The notes beneath the pieces were generated by a model, which did not search any database, was not told where the DNA came from, and worked only from the letters and a program-made list of their open reading frames with translations. Positions 18,933 to 31,367 of a DNA stretch of 64,000 nucleotides are shown one piece after another. The DNA comes from Streptomyces sp. Ru71 (lineage in GTDB: Bacteria; Actinomycetota; Actinomycetes; Streptomycetales; Streptomycetaceae), in the NCBI RefSeq assembly GCF_002920535.1, contig NZ_PQSS01000010.1, positions 1 to 64,000 of the forward strand, given 5' to 3'. The translations under genes were made by a program, and so were the position numbers. Every line of letters begins with the position of its first letter. Positions within the stretch are counted from its first letter, which is position 1.

Positions 18933-19358
18933 GGCGCAAACTGTACGAGAGATCACCGCGTTCGCCTGCGTCACCCGCCGCCCGCAGCGCAACTTTTCCG
19001 GATCATCATCCCGGAGACATGCCCGGTCACCGCCGCCTTTCGCCGGGCACGCCACCCGGTGATCGCGGACGGTCACCGAACGGCGCCCGCACTCACCGTC
19101 CGTGACCGTGAGCGTCGGTGCAGCGGAACTCTGCGGCGACATCACCGGGGCCGGCGCGGCACCCCTTCGTGGGTACGGCGCGCGGCGGGAATCCGGCCCC
19201 GCCCCGGCCTCCGAAGTGACGGGTGGGACCGGGGAGTTCGCAGCTCGGGGCGCGAGGGAGGCGGTCCGCGCGGGCGGCGGGCGCAAGCGCCGCACCCCGA
19301 CCCGCCCCCTGTCGGTACGCACGCGCGCGTGCCGCCGCATGGCAGGATCGGTAGCGTC

Positions 19359-20288
19359 ATGACTGCGCCCACGAAGCTTCCGAACAGCAGCCCCGTCCCG
19401 TCGGCCGCGCCGGCCGGGGAGGAGCTGCACACCCCCGTCATCGCCTGGTTCGACGCCCACGCGCGCGACCTTCCCTGGCGGCGCCCGGAAGCGGGCGCCT
19501 GGGGCGTGATGGTCAGCGAGTTCATGCTCCAGCAGACGCCGGTCAGCCGGGTCCTGCCGGTCTACGAGCAGTGGCTGGCCCGCTGGCCGCGCCCCGCCGA
19601 CCTGGCCGCGGAGGCGCCCGGCGAAGCGGTGCGCGCCTGGGGCCGGCTCGGCTACCCGCGCCGCGCGCTGCGGCTGCACGGGGCCGCGGTGGCGATAACG
19701 GAACGGCACGGCGGCGACGTACCGTCCGACCACGCCCAGTTGCTCGCGCTGCCCGGCATCGGCGAGTACACGGCGGCCGCGGTGGCCTCGTTCGCGTACG
19801 GGCAGCGGCACGCGGTGCTGGACACCAACGTGCGGCGGGTCTTCGCGCGCGCGGTGACCGGCGTGCAGTACCCGCCGAACGCCACGACGGCCGCCGAGCG
19901 GCGGCTGGCCCGCGTACTGCTGCCGGAGGACGAGCGCACCGCCGCCCGCTGGGCCGCCGCCTCGATGGAGCTGGGCGCGCTGGTGTGCACGGCGAAGAAC
20001 GAGGACTGCCACCGCTGCCCGATCGCCGCACAGTGCGCGTGGCGGCTGGCGGGCAAGCCGGAGCACGACGGCCCGCCGCGGCGCGGTCAGACGTACGCGG
20101 GCACCGACCGGCAGGTGCGCGGCAAGCTGCTCGCCGTTCTGCGGGAGGCGCACGCGCCGGTGCCGCAGGCGGCGCTGGACCGGGTGTGGCACGAGCCGGT
20201 GCAGCGCGCCAGGGCGCTGGACGGCCTCGTCGCGGACGGTCTGGTGGAACCGCTGCCGGGCGGCCTGTACCGGCTGCCGCTGAGCTGA
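19359..20288 (+). CDS. mutY: A/G-specific adenine glycosylase
   Basis: MutY removes adenine mispaired with 8-oxoguanine. The 309-residue protein carries the catalytic-Glu region SEFMLQQTPVSRV, the helix-hairpin-helix LPGIGEYTAAAV with downstream catalytic Asp in LDTNVRR, and the four-cysteine cluster CTAKNEDCHRCPIAAQC (C-x6-C-x2-C-x5-C). The C-terminal domain is short compared with E. coli MutY, as in many actinobacteria. The ATG at 19359 agrees with the family start. Confidence 0.95.
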   Translation: MTAPTKLPNSSPVPSAAPAGEELHTPVIAWFDAHARDLPWRRPEAGAWGVMVSEFMLQQTPVSRVLPVYEQWLARWPRPADLAAEAPGEAVRAWGRLGYPRRALRLHGAAVAITERHGGDVPSDHAQLLALPGIGEYTAAAVASFAYGQRHAVLDTNVRRVFARAVTGVQYPPNATTAAERRLARVLLPEDERTAARWAAASMELGALVCTAKNEDCHRCPIAAQCAWRLAGKPEHDGPPRRGQTYAGTDRQVRGKLLAVLREAHAPVPQAALDRVWHEPVQRARALDGLVADGLVEPLPGGLYRLPLS

Positions 20289-20303
20289 GGCACGGCCCGT
20301 GCC
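20289..20303 (+). terminator. Hairpin after mutY
   Basis: A small GGCACG/CGTGCC stem with a three-base loop directly after the mutY stop. It is a plausible but weak terminator. Confidence 0.4.
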
Positions 20304-20593
20304 GGGCTGACGCACAGACACATCACGGCGTCGGTCCACGCGTTACGGTCCACCACAGACGCCAAATCGGGACATACAGCACCCAATCGACCAACCCCTC
20401 TACCCACGACCGGCTTTCGTTACACAACCGACGGACAGCCGAGCGCTGGCCGCAGGCTGCTCCGCACAACGCCGTGACAACGCCTCCGTAGCTTCTTCCT
20501 CGTGCCCGACAGGGGCACGACGGGGACAGACCACAAGCGGGACACCGGCAGCAGGCAGCCGGCACCACGGGGACTTTTCGGAGGCGGTTGATC
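20304..20593 (+). promoter_or_regulatory. Upstream region of sigE with a hairpin leader
   Basis: About 290 bp without a gene. It must hold the sigE promoter, which in S. coelicolor depends on CseB. I could not assign -35/-10 hexamers with confidence. A 7-bp hairpin CGTGCCC/GGGCACG (20501-20507 and 20513-20519) lies in the probable leader, and a TTTTCGGAGGCGG ribosome site precedes the ATG. Base composition is lower in GC than the flanking genes. Confidence 0.5.
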
Positions 20594-21133
20594 ATGGCGC
20601 AGGGCGAGGTGCTCGAATTCGAGGAGTACGTCCGCACCCGGCAGGACGCGCTGCTGCGCAGCGCCCGTCGGCTGGTGCCGGACCCGGTCGACGCCCAGGA
20701 CCTCCTCCAGACCGCGCTGGCCCGCACCTACGGCCGCTGGGAGGGCATCGCGGACAAGCGGCTCGCGGACGCGTACCTGCGCCGGGTGATGATCAACACG
20801 CGCACCGAGTGGTGGCGGGCCCGCAAGCTGGAGGAGGTGCCCACCGAGCAGCTCCCGGACGCCTCCGTGGACGACTCCACCGAGCAGCACGCCGACCGCG
20901 CCCTGCTGATGGACGTCATGAAGGTGCTCGCCCCGAAGCAGCGCAGCGTGGTCGTGCTGCGACACTGGGAGCAGATGTCCACGGAGGAGACGGCCGCCGC
21001 CCTCGGCATGTCGGCCGGAACGGTCAAGAGCACGCTGCACCGGGCGCTCGCCCGGCTCCGCGAGGAGCTGGAGGCCCGCGATCTGGACGCACGCGCGCTG
21101 GAGCGTGAGGAGCGGGAGCGGTGCGCGGCCTGA
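20594..21133 (+). CDS. sigE: ECF RNA polymerase sigma factor SigE
   Basis: A 179-residue ECF sigma factor with region 2 (EFEEYVRTRQDALLRSARRLVPDPVDAQDLLQ region, residues 9-40) and region 4 (TEETAAALGMSAGTVKSTLHRALARLREEL, residues 132-161). It is identified as SigE by its place at the head of the sigE-cseA-cseB-cseC operon, the known system that senses cell-wall damage and directs envelope repair genes. There is no anti-sigma gene next to it; in S. coelicolor sigE is controlled at transcription by the CseBC pair. It overlaps the cseA start by 13 bases. Confidence 0.95.
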   Translation: MAQGEVLEFEEYVRTRQDALLRSARRLVPDPVDAQDLLQTALARTYGRWEGIADKRLADAYLRRVMINTRTEWWRARKLEEVPTEQLPDASVDDSTEQHADRALLMDVMKVLAPKQRSVVVLRHWEQMSTEETAAALGMSAGTVKSTLHRALARLREELEARDLDARALEREERERCAA

Positions 21134-21792
21134 CGGAAGGGGAGGTCTCCCCGGCCCGGGGAAGTCTTCAGGCGGTGATCACGGCAGCGGCCGTGCTCGC
21201 CGCCCTCGCCCTTTTGGTCTCCGCCTGTGCCACCGGCGGCACCGGGACCCGTGACGAGGGTCCCGCCCACGCCGACTCGGTGGCGGGCGCGGCGGCCGCC
21301 TCGCCCTCCCCCAGCCCCGCCCCCACCCTGCAGCGGGTGGACGCGGTGCAGCTCGTCAAGGACGACCCGCTGGTCTCGAACGCGGTCAAGAAGACCCTGC
21401 AGCCGTGCGCCGGGGACGACTACCCCGTCGACGTCAGCTACGGCGATCTGACCGACGGAGCGGTCGACGACGTCGTCATCAACGTGCTCACCTGCGGGGA
21501 CGCGGTGGGGGTCGGCTCGTACGTGTATCGCGCGGACGGCGACCGCTACCAGAACGTGTTCCAGTCCGAGGAGTCCCCGGTCTACGCGGAGATAGACCGC
21601 GGCGCGCTGATGGTGACCAAGCAGGTGTACGAGAATGGCGACCAGGTGTCGAACCCGTCCGGCGAGAACGTGATCACGTACATCTGGAAGGACGGCCGGT
21701 TCGTGCAGGACGACTTCCATCACACGGACTTCGGCACCACGGTGGACACCTCTCCCACCAAGGCGCCGGCACCGGCGCCGGCGGAGAACTGA
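21121..21792 (+). CDS. cseA: CseA lipoprotein, negative modulator of the SigE system
   Basis: A 223-residue lipoprotein. The GTG at 21121 lies inside the end of sigE and has GGAG five bases upstream. A hydrophobic signal segment (residues 18-33) leads to lipobox LVSAC with the lipidated Cys at residue 36. The mature part has a Thr/Ser/Pro spacer and a globular domain. In S. coelicolor CseA sits outside the membrane and dampens sigE expression. The gap to cseB is 131 bp. Confidence 0.92.
   Translation: MRGLTEGEVSPARGSLQAVITAAAVLAALALLVSACATGGTGTRDEGPAHADSVAGAAAASPSPSPAPTLQRVDAVQLVKDDPLVSNAVKKTLQPCAGDDYPVDVSYGDLTDGAVDDVVINVLTCGDAVGVGSYVYRADGDRYQNVFQSEESPVYAEIDRGALMVTKQVYENGDQVSNPSGENVITYIWKDGRFVQDDFHHTDFGTTVDTSPTKAPAPAPAEN
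21139..21152 (+). terminator. Attenuator-like hairpin just after sigE
   Basis: GGGGA/TCCCC with a four-base loop begins six bases after the sigE stop and lies within the first codons of cseA. In S. coelicolor most sigE transcripts are known to stop just after sigE. This hairpin is the obvious candidate for that here. Confidence 0.5.
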
Positions 21793-21923
21793 CACGGGAA
21801 TCCACCGCGGGCGTGAACCGATCCGCCCCCTCCATCCGATGGAGAAGTGAACGCACCGCGGGCTCCACGCGTCCATGCAGAGAGCCCGACGACCGAGAAG
21901 CACCAAGGACTGAGAGCACCCGG

Positions 21924-22628
21924 ATGGCAGACCAGACCCACGTCCTGTTCGTCGAGGACGACGACGTCATCCGCGAGGCCACCCAGCTCGCCCTGGAGCG
22001 GGACGGCTTCGTGGTCACCGCCATGCCCGACGGACTGTCGGGCCTGGAGGCGTTCCGGACGAACCGCCCCGACATCGCCCTGCTGGACGTCATGGTCCCG
22101 GGCCTGGACGGCGTCAGCCTGTGCCGGCGCATCCGCGACGAGTCCACCGTGCCGGTGATCATGCTGTCCGCGCGGGCCGACGCCATCGACGTGGTCCTGG
22201 GCCTGGAGGCGGGCGCCGACGACTACGTGACCAAGCCGTTCGACGGGGCCGTCCTGGTCGCCCGCATCCGCGCGGTGCTGCGCCGCTTCGGCCACGCGGG
22301 CGGCGACCGGCAGGCGGAGGACACGTCCTCGTCGGGCAACGGCGGCGTGCTGACCTTCGGCGACCTGGAGATCGACACCGACGGGATGGAGGTGCGCCGG
22401 GCAGGCCGGCCGGTGGCGCTGACGCCCACCGAGATGCGCCTGCTGCTGGAGTTCTCCACCGCGCCGGGCACGGTCCTGTCGCGGGACAAGCTCCTGGAGC
22501 GCGTGTGGGACTACGGCTGGGGCGGGGACACCCGGGTCGTCGACGTCCATGTGCAGCGGCTGCGCACCAAGATCGGCCAGGACCGCATCGAGACGGTCCG
22601 CGGCTTCGGCTACAAGTTGAAGGCCTGA
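21924..22628 (+). CDS. cseB: Response regulator CseB
   Basis: A 234-residue OmpR-family response regulator. The receiver domain has acidic residues at 11-14, the phospho-acceptor Asp55 (LLDVMVPG) and Lys104 (TKPF). The C-terminal winged helix (LTPTEMRLLLEFSTAPGTVL ... VDVHVQRLRTKIG) binds DNA. In the known system CseB activates the sigE promoter on cell-wall stress. The ATG at 21924 is the only sensible start. Confidence 0.96.
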   Translation: MADQTHVLFVEDDDVIREATQLALERDGFVVTAMPDGLSGLEAFRTNRPDIALLDVMVPGLDGVSLCRRIRDESTVPVIMLSARADAIDVVLGLEAGADDYVTKPFDGAVLVARIRAVLRRFGHAGGDRQAEDTSSSGNGGVLTFGDLEIDTDGMEVRRAGRPVALTPTEMRLLLEFSTAPGTVLSRDKLLERVWDYGWGGDTRVVDVHVQRLRTKIGQDRIETVRGFGYKLKA

Positions 22629-22640
22629 GCGGGGCGCGGC

Positions 22641-23993
22641 ATGCGGGGGATCGTGCGACGACTGCTTCCGGACCACCTGGAGCGCGTGGGTATCCGGACG
22701 GGGCTGAGGTGGAAGCTCAGCGCCGCCATCGCGCTGGTCGGCGCGCTGGTGGCGATCGTGCTCAGCCTGGTCGTGCACAACGCGGCGCGGGTGTCGATGC
22801 TGGACAACGCCCGCGATCTGGCGGTGGAGCGGATCAAGATCGCCCAGCGCAACTACGACCTGACCCACCGGACGAACTTCCCGGGCGTCGCGGTCAACGA
22901 CCCGGCCCTGCCCGCACCGCTGCGGGAGCGGGTCCTGGCCAACCGGGTGGCGACGTACGTCTCCGACCACAGGGGCCACCCGCCGGACATCTGGGCCGCG
23001 ACCCCGGCGAAGGACGGGAACGTGCTCTCGCTGCACACCCACTTCACCGACCGCTCCACGGACATCCTGCGCGATCTCGACCAGGCTCTGGTCATCGGTT
23101 CCATCGCGGTGGTCCTGGGCGGCAGCGCGCTGGGCGTGCTGATCGGCGGCCAGCTCTCGCGCCGGCTGCGCAAGGCGGCGGCAGCGGCCAACCAGGTCGC
23201 CCGCGGGGAGAGGGACGTACGGGTGCGGGACGCCATCGGCGGGATCGTGCGGGACGAGACCGACGACCTGGCCAGCGCCGTGGACGCCATGGCGGACGCG
23301 CTCCAGCAGCGACTGGAGGCCGAACGCCGGGTCACCGCCGACATCGCGCACGAGCTGCGCACCCCGGTGACGGGGCTGCTCACCGCGGCCGAACTGCTGC
23401 CGCCCGGCCGCCCGACCGAGCTGGTCCTGGACCGGGCGAAGGCGATGCGCACCCTGGTCGAGGACGTCCTGGAGGTGGCCCGCCTGGACGGTGCCTCGGA
23501 GCGGGCCGAGCTGCAGGACATCCTGCTGGGCGAGTTCGTCGCGCGCCGGGTTGCGGCCAAGAACCCGCAGATCGACGTACGGGTCGTCCATGAATCCGAG
23601 GTCACCACCGACCCGCGCCGCCTGGAACGCGTGCTGTTCAACCTTCTGGCCAACGCCGCCCGCCACGGCAAGCCGCCGGTCGAGGTCACCGTCGAGGGCC
23701 GGGTGATCCGGGTCCGCGACCACGGCCCCGGCTTCCCCGAGGACATCCTCGCCGAGGGCCCGAGCCGTTTCCGCACCGGCAGCACCGACCGCGCCGGCCA
23801 CGGCCACGGCCTGGGCCTGACCATCGCCGCAGGCCAGGCCCGAGTCCTGGGCGCCCGCCTCACGTTCCGCAACATCCGCCCGGCAGGCGCCCCACCCCAC
23901 ATACCCGCCGAGGGCGCGGTAGCAGTCCTCTGGCTCCCAGAACACGCCCCAACAAACACAGGCAGCTACCCCCTGCTCCCACCTGGCGCGTAA
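22641..23993 (+). CDS. cseC: Sensor histidine kinase CseC
   Basis: A 450-residue membrane kinase. It has two membrane helices (about residues 27-48 and 150-170) flanking an outside sensor domain, then a HAMP segment, the H-box VTADIAHELRTPVTGL and an ATPase domain with NLLANAARHG and HGPGFPED. In S. coelicolor CseC responds to cell-wall antibiotics such as vancomycin and phosphorylates CseB. The gene follows cseB by 12 bp and closes the operon. The proline-rich C-terminal tail is probably disordered. Confidence 0.95.
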   Translation: MRGIVRRLLPDHLERVGIRTGLRWKLSAAIALVGALVAIVLSLVVHNAARVSMLDNARDLAVERIKIAQRNYDLTHRTNFPGVAVNDPALPAPLRERVLANRVATYVSDHRGHPPDIWAATPAKDGNVLSLHTHFTDRSTDILRDLDQALVIGSIAVVLGGSALGVLIGGQLSRRLRKAAAAANQVARGERDVRVRDAIGGIVRDETDDLASAVDAMADALQQRLEAERRVTADIAHELRTPVTGLLTAAELLPPGRPTELVLDRAKAMRTLVEDVLEVARLDGASERAELQDILLGEFVARRVAAKNPQIDVRVVHESEVTTDPRRLERVLFNLLANAARHGKPPVEVTVEGRVIRVRDHGPGFPEDILAEGPSRFRTGSTDRAGHGHGLGLTIAAGQARVLGARLTFRNIRPAGAPPHIPAEGAVAVLWLPEHAPTNTGSYPLLPPGA

Positions 23994-24028
23994 CCGGGGG
24001 TGGGTCACGCAACCCGGCGCGACGGGGT

Positions 24029-24123
24029 GCCGCAGGCATTTCAGGGGCGCGGGGAACTGCGCGGGCAACCACAACGCACCCGCAGACGAACAACCGACCC
24101 AGCGCCGCAGGCACCCGCAGACA
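24029..24123 (-). repeat. Dispersed element of about 95 bp, copy B
   Basis: Read on the minus strand, this block is closely similar over its length to 50377-50471. It holds two TCTGCGGGTGC blocks, a GTGG core and CGCAGTTCCCCGCGCCCCT. A shorter copy of the core lies at 11300-11336. It lies between the cseC stop and the terminator. Confidence 0.8.
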
Positions 24124-24131
24124 AACGAACA

Positions 24132-24157
24132 GGGCGCCCCCCAAAGGGAAGGCGCCC
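24132..24157. terminator. Terminator between cseC and the MFS gene
   Basis: GGGCGCC (24132-24138) pairs with GGCGCCC (24151-24157). It lies between two convergent genes. Confidence 0.65.
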
Positions 24158-24197
24158 CATCACACAGACCAACGGCCGGCAGTCCACCCACCGCTGA

Positions 24198-25880
<1,683 letters not shown>

Positions 25881-25906
25881 TCCGGGGAAGCGCTAGGAGG
25901 ACGAGG

Positions 25907-26494
25907 ATGGACGTCACCATGGAAGGCACCAAGCAGCAGCGCCGGGGGAACACCCGCCAGCGCATCCAGGACGTCGCGCTCGAACTCTTCGCCGAGCAGG
26001 GCTACGAGAAGACCTCCCTGCGGGAGATCGCCGAGCGCCTGGAGGTCACCAAGGCGGCGCTGTACTACCACTTCAAGACCAAGGAAGAGATCCTCGTCAG
26101 CATCTTCGAGGATCTCTCACGGCCGATCGAGGCCCTGATCGAGTGGGGCCGGCAGCAGCCGCACACCCTCCAGACCAAGCAGGAGATCGTCCGCCGCTAC
26201 AGCGAGGCCCTCGCCGGTGCCGCTCCGCTCTTCCGCTTCATGCAGGAGAACCAGGCCACGGTGCGTGAGCTGCGCATCGGCGAGACCTTCAAGGAGCGCA
26301 CGCTCAGCCTGCGGGACATCCTCGTCGATCCGGACGCCGACCTGGTGGACAAGGTGCGCTGCGTCAGCGCGCTGTTCACGCTGCACGCGGGGATGTTCGT
26401 CCTGCAGGACGTCGAAGGCGACCCCGAGGAGAAGCGCAAGGCCACCCTGGAGGTCGCGTTCGATCTGGTGGCTCAGGCGCACAAGGGCGCCTGA
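25907..26494 (+). CDS. TetR family regulator of the adjacent MFS pump
   Basis: A 195-residue TetR regulator. The helix-turn-helix (TSLREIAERLEVTKAALYYHFKTKEEIL) lies at about residues 38-65, followed by a helical ligand-binding domain. It starts at ATG 25907 after a TAGGAGG ribosome site and is divergent from the pump gene across the triple operator, the standard layout of a local repressor. The natural inducer is unknown. Confidence 0.94.
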   Translation: MDVTMEGTKQQRRGNTRQRIQDVALELFAEQGYEKTSLREIAERLEVTKAALYYHFKTKEEILVSIFEDLSRPIEALIEWGRQQPHTLQTKQEIVRRYSEALAGAAPLFRFMQENQATVRELRIGETFKERTLSLRDILVDPDADLVDKVRCVSALFTLHAGMFVLQDVEGDPEEKRKATLEVAFDLVAQAHKGA

Positions 26495-26497
26495 GCG

Positions 26498-26514
26498 TCC
26501 GCCCCGGGGGCGGA
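26498..26514. terminator. Short GC hairpin between convergent genes
   Basis: TCCGCC (26498-26503) pairs with GGCGGA (26509-26514). It lies between the TetR stop and the M23 peptidase stop. Confidence 0.45.
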
Positions 26515-26520
26515 GACGGG

Positions 26521-27255
26521 TCAGACGGACAGACCCTTGGCCTTCAGGAAGGCGACCGGGTCGATGGCCGAGCCGTAGTTCGGGGTCTTGCGGATCTCGA
26601 AGTGCAGGTGCGGGCCGCTGGAGTTACCGGTGTTGCCGGACTTGGCGATGTGCTGACCGGTGGCGACGACCTGGCCGACCTTCACGTCGATGCGGGACAG
26701 GTGGGCGTACTGGGAGTACGTGCCGTTGCCGTGCCGGATGACGATGGCGTTGCCGTAGGCGGGGCCGTCACCGGCGCCGTTCGGGCCGGCCTTGACGACG
26801 GTGCCACCGTGGGCGGCGACGACGTTGGTGCCGCTCGGCACGGCGAAGTCCTGGCCGGAGTGGCGGTGCGACCACATGCCGCCGGCCTGGTTGAAGCTGG
26901 CGGAGAGGGAGTAGTGGGCCACCGGGTGGACCCAGGACGTGGCCTTCTTCTTCGCGGCGGCCTTCTGGGCCGCGGCCTTCTTCGCGGCGGCCTGCGCGGC
27001 GGCGGCCTTCTGGGCGGCGGCGGCCTTGGCCTTGGCGGCCGCGGCGACCTCGGCGGCCTTCGCGGCCTTGGCCTGAGCGGCGGCCTGCGCCTCGACCGCG
27101 CTCGCGGTGACGGAGGTGGAGGCGGACGTGGCGTCGGCGGCGGCCGCGACCCCGGCTCCCAGTGCGACCGAGACCCCCAGACCGGCGGCCAGCACGGCGG
27201 CACGGGTGCGGAGGGTGGACGTACGGGACGAACGGGACGTGACGCGCTGGGACAT
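26521..27255 (-). CDS. Secreted M23 family metallopeptidase
   Basis: A 244-residue exported peptidase. A basic N-terminus and hydrophobic signal (VLAAGLGVSVALGAGVAAAA) come first, then a long Ala/Lys helical stretch (residues 48-105). The C-terminal M23/LytM domain has the zinc motifs HSGQDFAVPSG (HxxxD) and HLHFEI (HxH). LytM-type enzymes cut peptide cross-bridges of peptidoglycan. The ATG at 27255 is supported by the signal peptide. A structured leader precedes it. Confidence 0.94.
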   Translation of the reverse strand: MSQRVTSRSSRTSTLRTRAAVLAAGLGVSVALGAGVAAAADATSASTSVTASAVEAQAAAQAKAAKAAEVAAAAKAKAAAAQKAAAAQAAAKKAAAQKAAAKKKATSWVHPVAHYSLSASFNQAGGMWSHRHSGQDFAVPSGTNVVAAHGGTVVKAGPNGAGDGPAYGNAIVIRHGNGTYSQYAHLSRIDVKVGQVVATGQHIAKSGNTGNSSGPHLHFEIRKTPNYGSAIDPVAFLKAKGLSV

Positions 27256-27692
27256 GTGAACCTCGTGGATCCGGGGACAGAGAAAGGCCACCCGACGCAC
27301 AGGCATCCGCCGGATGGGCTCATCCTTGGTAACCCCCCGGCGCACATCAGCTCAAATGTGTGATCTACGACGACCTCTAGTAGTCCAACGCAAAACCTTC
27401 GACTTCCGGCAGAACTCCGATTTCGGGCAAAACACCCGCCACCCGGGTCCGAACAGGGCGAATTCCGTACCGAAAGTCCGATTCTGGATCTCGCGGGGCC
27501 ACTATTCCGGCTCGTACGTGACGCAGGTCGCGTGCGGCACGTCACCGGAGCGGCCCGTCGGCACCCCTCGAAATGTGGCGCAGACCTCTAGTCACTTACC
27601 CGCCGGTAACCCTACGGTTCCTCCCGCGCCACCCTCACCAAAGAGCATGCACACGACACCCTCGTGCGCACGGACGGGAGAGGAACCCCCAC
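27256..27692. promoter_or_regulatory. Divergent intergenic region: M23 peptidase leader and phosphatase promoter
   Basis: This 437-bp stretch has no gene. In the leftward leader (27304-27325) a CATCC segment (27312-27316 on the forward strand GGATG) can pair with GGATG on either side, giving two mutually exclusive hairpins. The decamer GACCTCTAGT occurs twice, at 27372-27381 and 27583-27592. The first is upstream of the M23 gene, the second upstream of the HAD gene. I did not find the conserved core of the c-di-AMP (ydaO) riboswitch here. Confidence 0.5.
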
Positions 27693-28325
27693 ATGACGAT
27701 CAGACGCGCCTGGCTGCGCGGAGCCTCCACAGCCGCTGTCTCGGCGGCCGCGCTGACGGCCCTGGCCGCTCCCGCGGACGCCACCGAATCCGCGCCCCAG
27801 GCGACGCCGGCCACCGCCGCGGCGGCCGGACCCGTCGACTACGCCACCTGGCAGCGCGACTGCCAGGCCGTGATGGACCAGGCGCTGCCCCATCTCCGGC
27901 AGCGGATCGCCGACGCCCGGCCGGGCGAGCGGCAGGCGATCGTCTTCGACATCGACAACACGACGCTGGAGACCGACTTCGGCTTCCACTACCCGCAGCC
28001 CGCCAACAGGCCGGTCCTCGATGTCGCCCGGTACGCCCAGGAGCACGGCGTGGCGCTGTTCTTCGTCACCGCCCGCCCCGGCATCCTCTACGCGCCCACC
28101 GAGTTCAACCTGGAGTACGACGGCTACGAGGTCTCCGGACTGCGCGTCCGAGGCCTGTTCGACCTCTTCAAGGACGTCGCCGCCTACAAGACCGCCGAGC
28201 GCGCCCAGATCGAGAGCCAGGGCTACTCGATCATCGCCAACATCGGCAACAGCGCCACCGACCTCTCCGGCGGCCACGCCGAGAAGACGTTCAAGCTCCC
28301 GGACTACGACGGACAGCTGTCCTGA
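27693..28325 (+). CDS. Secreted HAD-superfamily acid phosphatase
   Basis: A 210-residue exported protein. A signal peptide (residues 1-30, ending near APADA) is followed by a HAD class B/acid phosphatase domain with the nucleophile motif FDIDNTTLE (DxDxT), FFVTARP (motif II Thr) and GNSATDL (motif IV). The substrate is probably an organic phosphate outside the cell. The ATG at 27693 follows GGGAGAGGAAC. It is convergent with clpC, sharing a strong terminator. Confidence 0.92.
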   Translation: MTIRRAWLRGASTAAVSAAALTALAAPADATESAPQATPATAAAAGPVDYATWQRDCQAVMDQALPHLRQRIADARPGERQAIVFDIDNTTLETDFGFHYPQPANRPVLDVARYAQEHGVALFFVTARPGILYAPTEFNLEYDGYEVSGLRVRGLFDLFKDVAAYKTAERAQIESQGYSIIANIGNSATDLSGGHAEKTFKLPDYDGQLS

Positions 28326-28360
28326 GACCAGCGCGGCGGCCGGAGCCGTACGGACATGCC

Positions 28361-28396
28361 GAAGGGGGCCGGTGCTCGAAAGCACCGGCCCCCTTC
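28361..28396. terminator. Strong bidirectional terminator (phosphatase/clpC)
   Basis: A perfect 16-bp stem (28361-28376 with 28381-28396) with a CGAA loop lies between convergent genes. Confidence 0.92.
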
Positions 28397-28411
28397 AGTG
28401 GCCCCTGACGC

Positions 28412-30937
<2,526 letters not shown>

Positions 30938-31367
30938 CGTTAATCGCTCCTCAGAGCGGTCAGGCAGTGGGGGGAACTTCCCCTCCCTGTCCTTCCGCAG
31001 CTTAGTCCCGCAAGCGGGGACCGCTCATTCCAACTGCCGACACCGTCGATGGCCTCCTGACCCCGAACGCCGACATCTGCTCCAACCCGATGGTGCGAGA
31101 CGATGTTCCCGCAGGCCAGGCAGTTACCCCAGTCGCCAGTACGCCGATGGCGAACGGGGAACGTCCCGACCTGCGTGTCGCCCCCTCCCACTAGGGATGT
31201 CTTACCCGCTGCGACGGACAGGTCATGCCGCGCGCACCGCTTCCCTCCGCTACGGGCGAACAACCTTGCGCCTCCACGTACCCCCGCACGCCCCCACGGC
31301 CGGCACTGTGAGCACATGTCGGAACACCCAGCGTAACCCTCGGGTGTCTTCGCCGGTTTGGCTTGGC
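30938..31367 (-). promoter_or_regulatory. clpC upstream region
   Basis: 430 bp without a convincing gene. A GAGGAGCGATT ribosome site precedes the clpC ATG. The only specific signal I recognise is the ClgR-type box at 31142-31155. No clear -35/-10 pair was assigned. Confidence 0.45.
31142..31155 (-). promoter_or_regulatory. Putative ClgR binding site
   Basis: On the minus strand the sequence reads GTTCGCCATCGGCG, an exact match to the published Streptomyces ClgR consensus GTTCGC-N5-GCG. ClgR activates clp and lon genes. It lies about 205 bp from the clpC ATG, rather distant for a simple activator site. Confidence 0.6.

Noticed and set aside
27256..27345. ydaO (c-di-AMP) riboswitch upstream of the M23 peptidase
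   Set aside because: Expected from other Streptomyces wall hydrolase genes, but the conserved CCGAA and GUCAGCU-type cores are absent.
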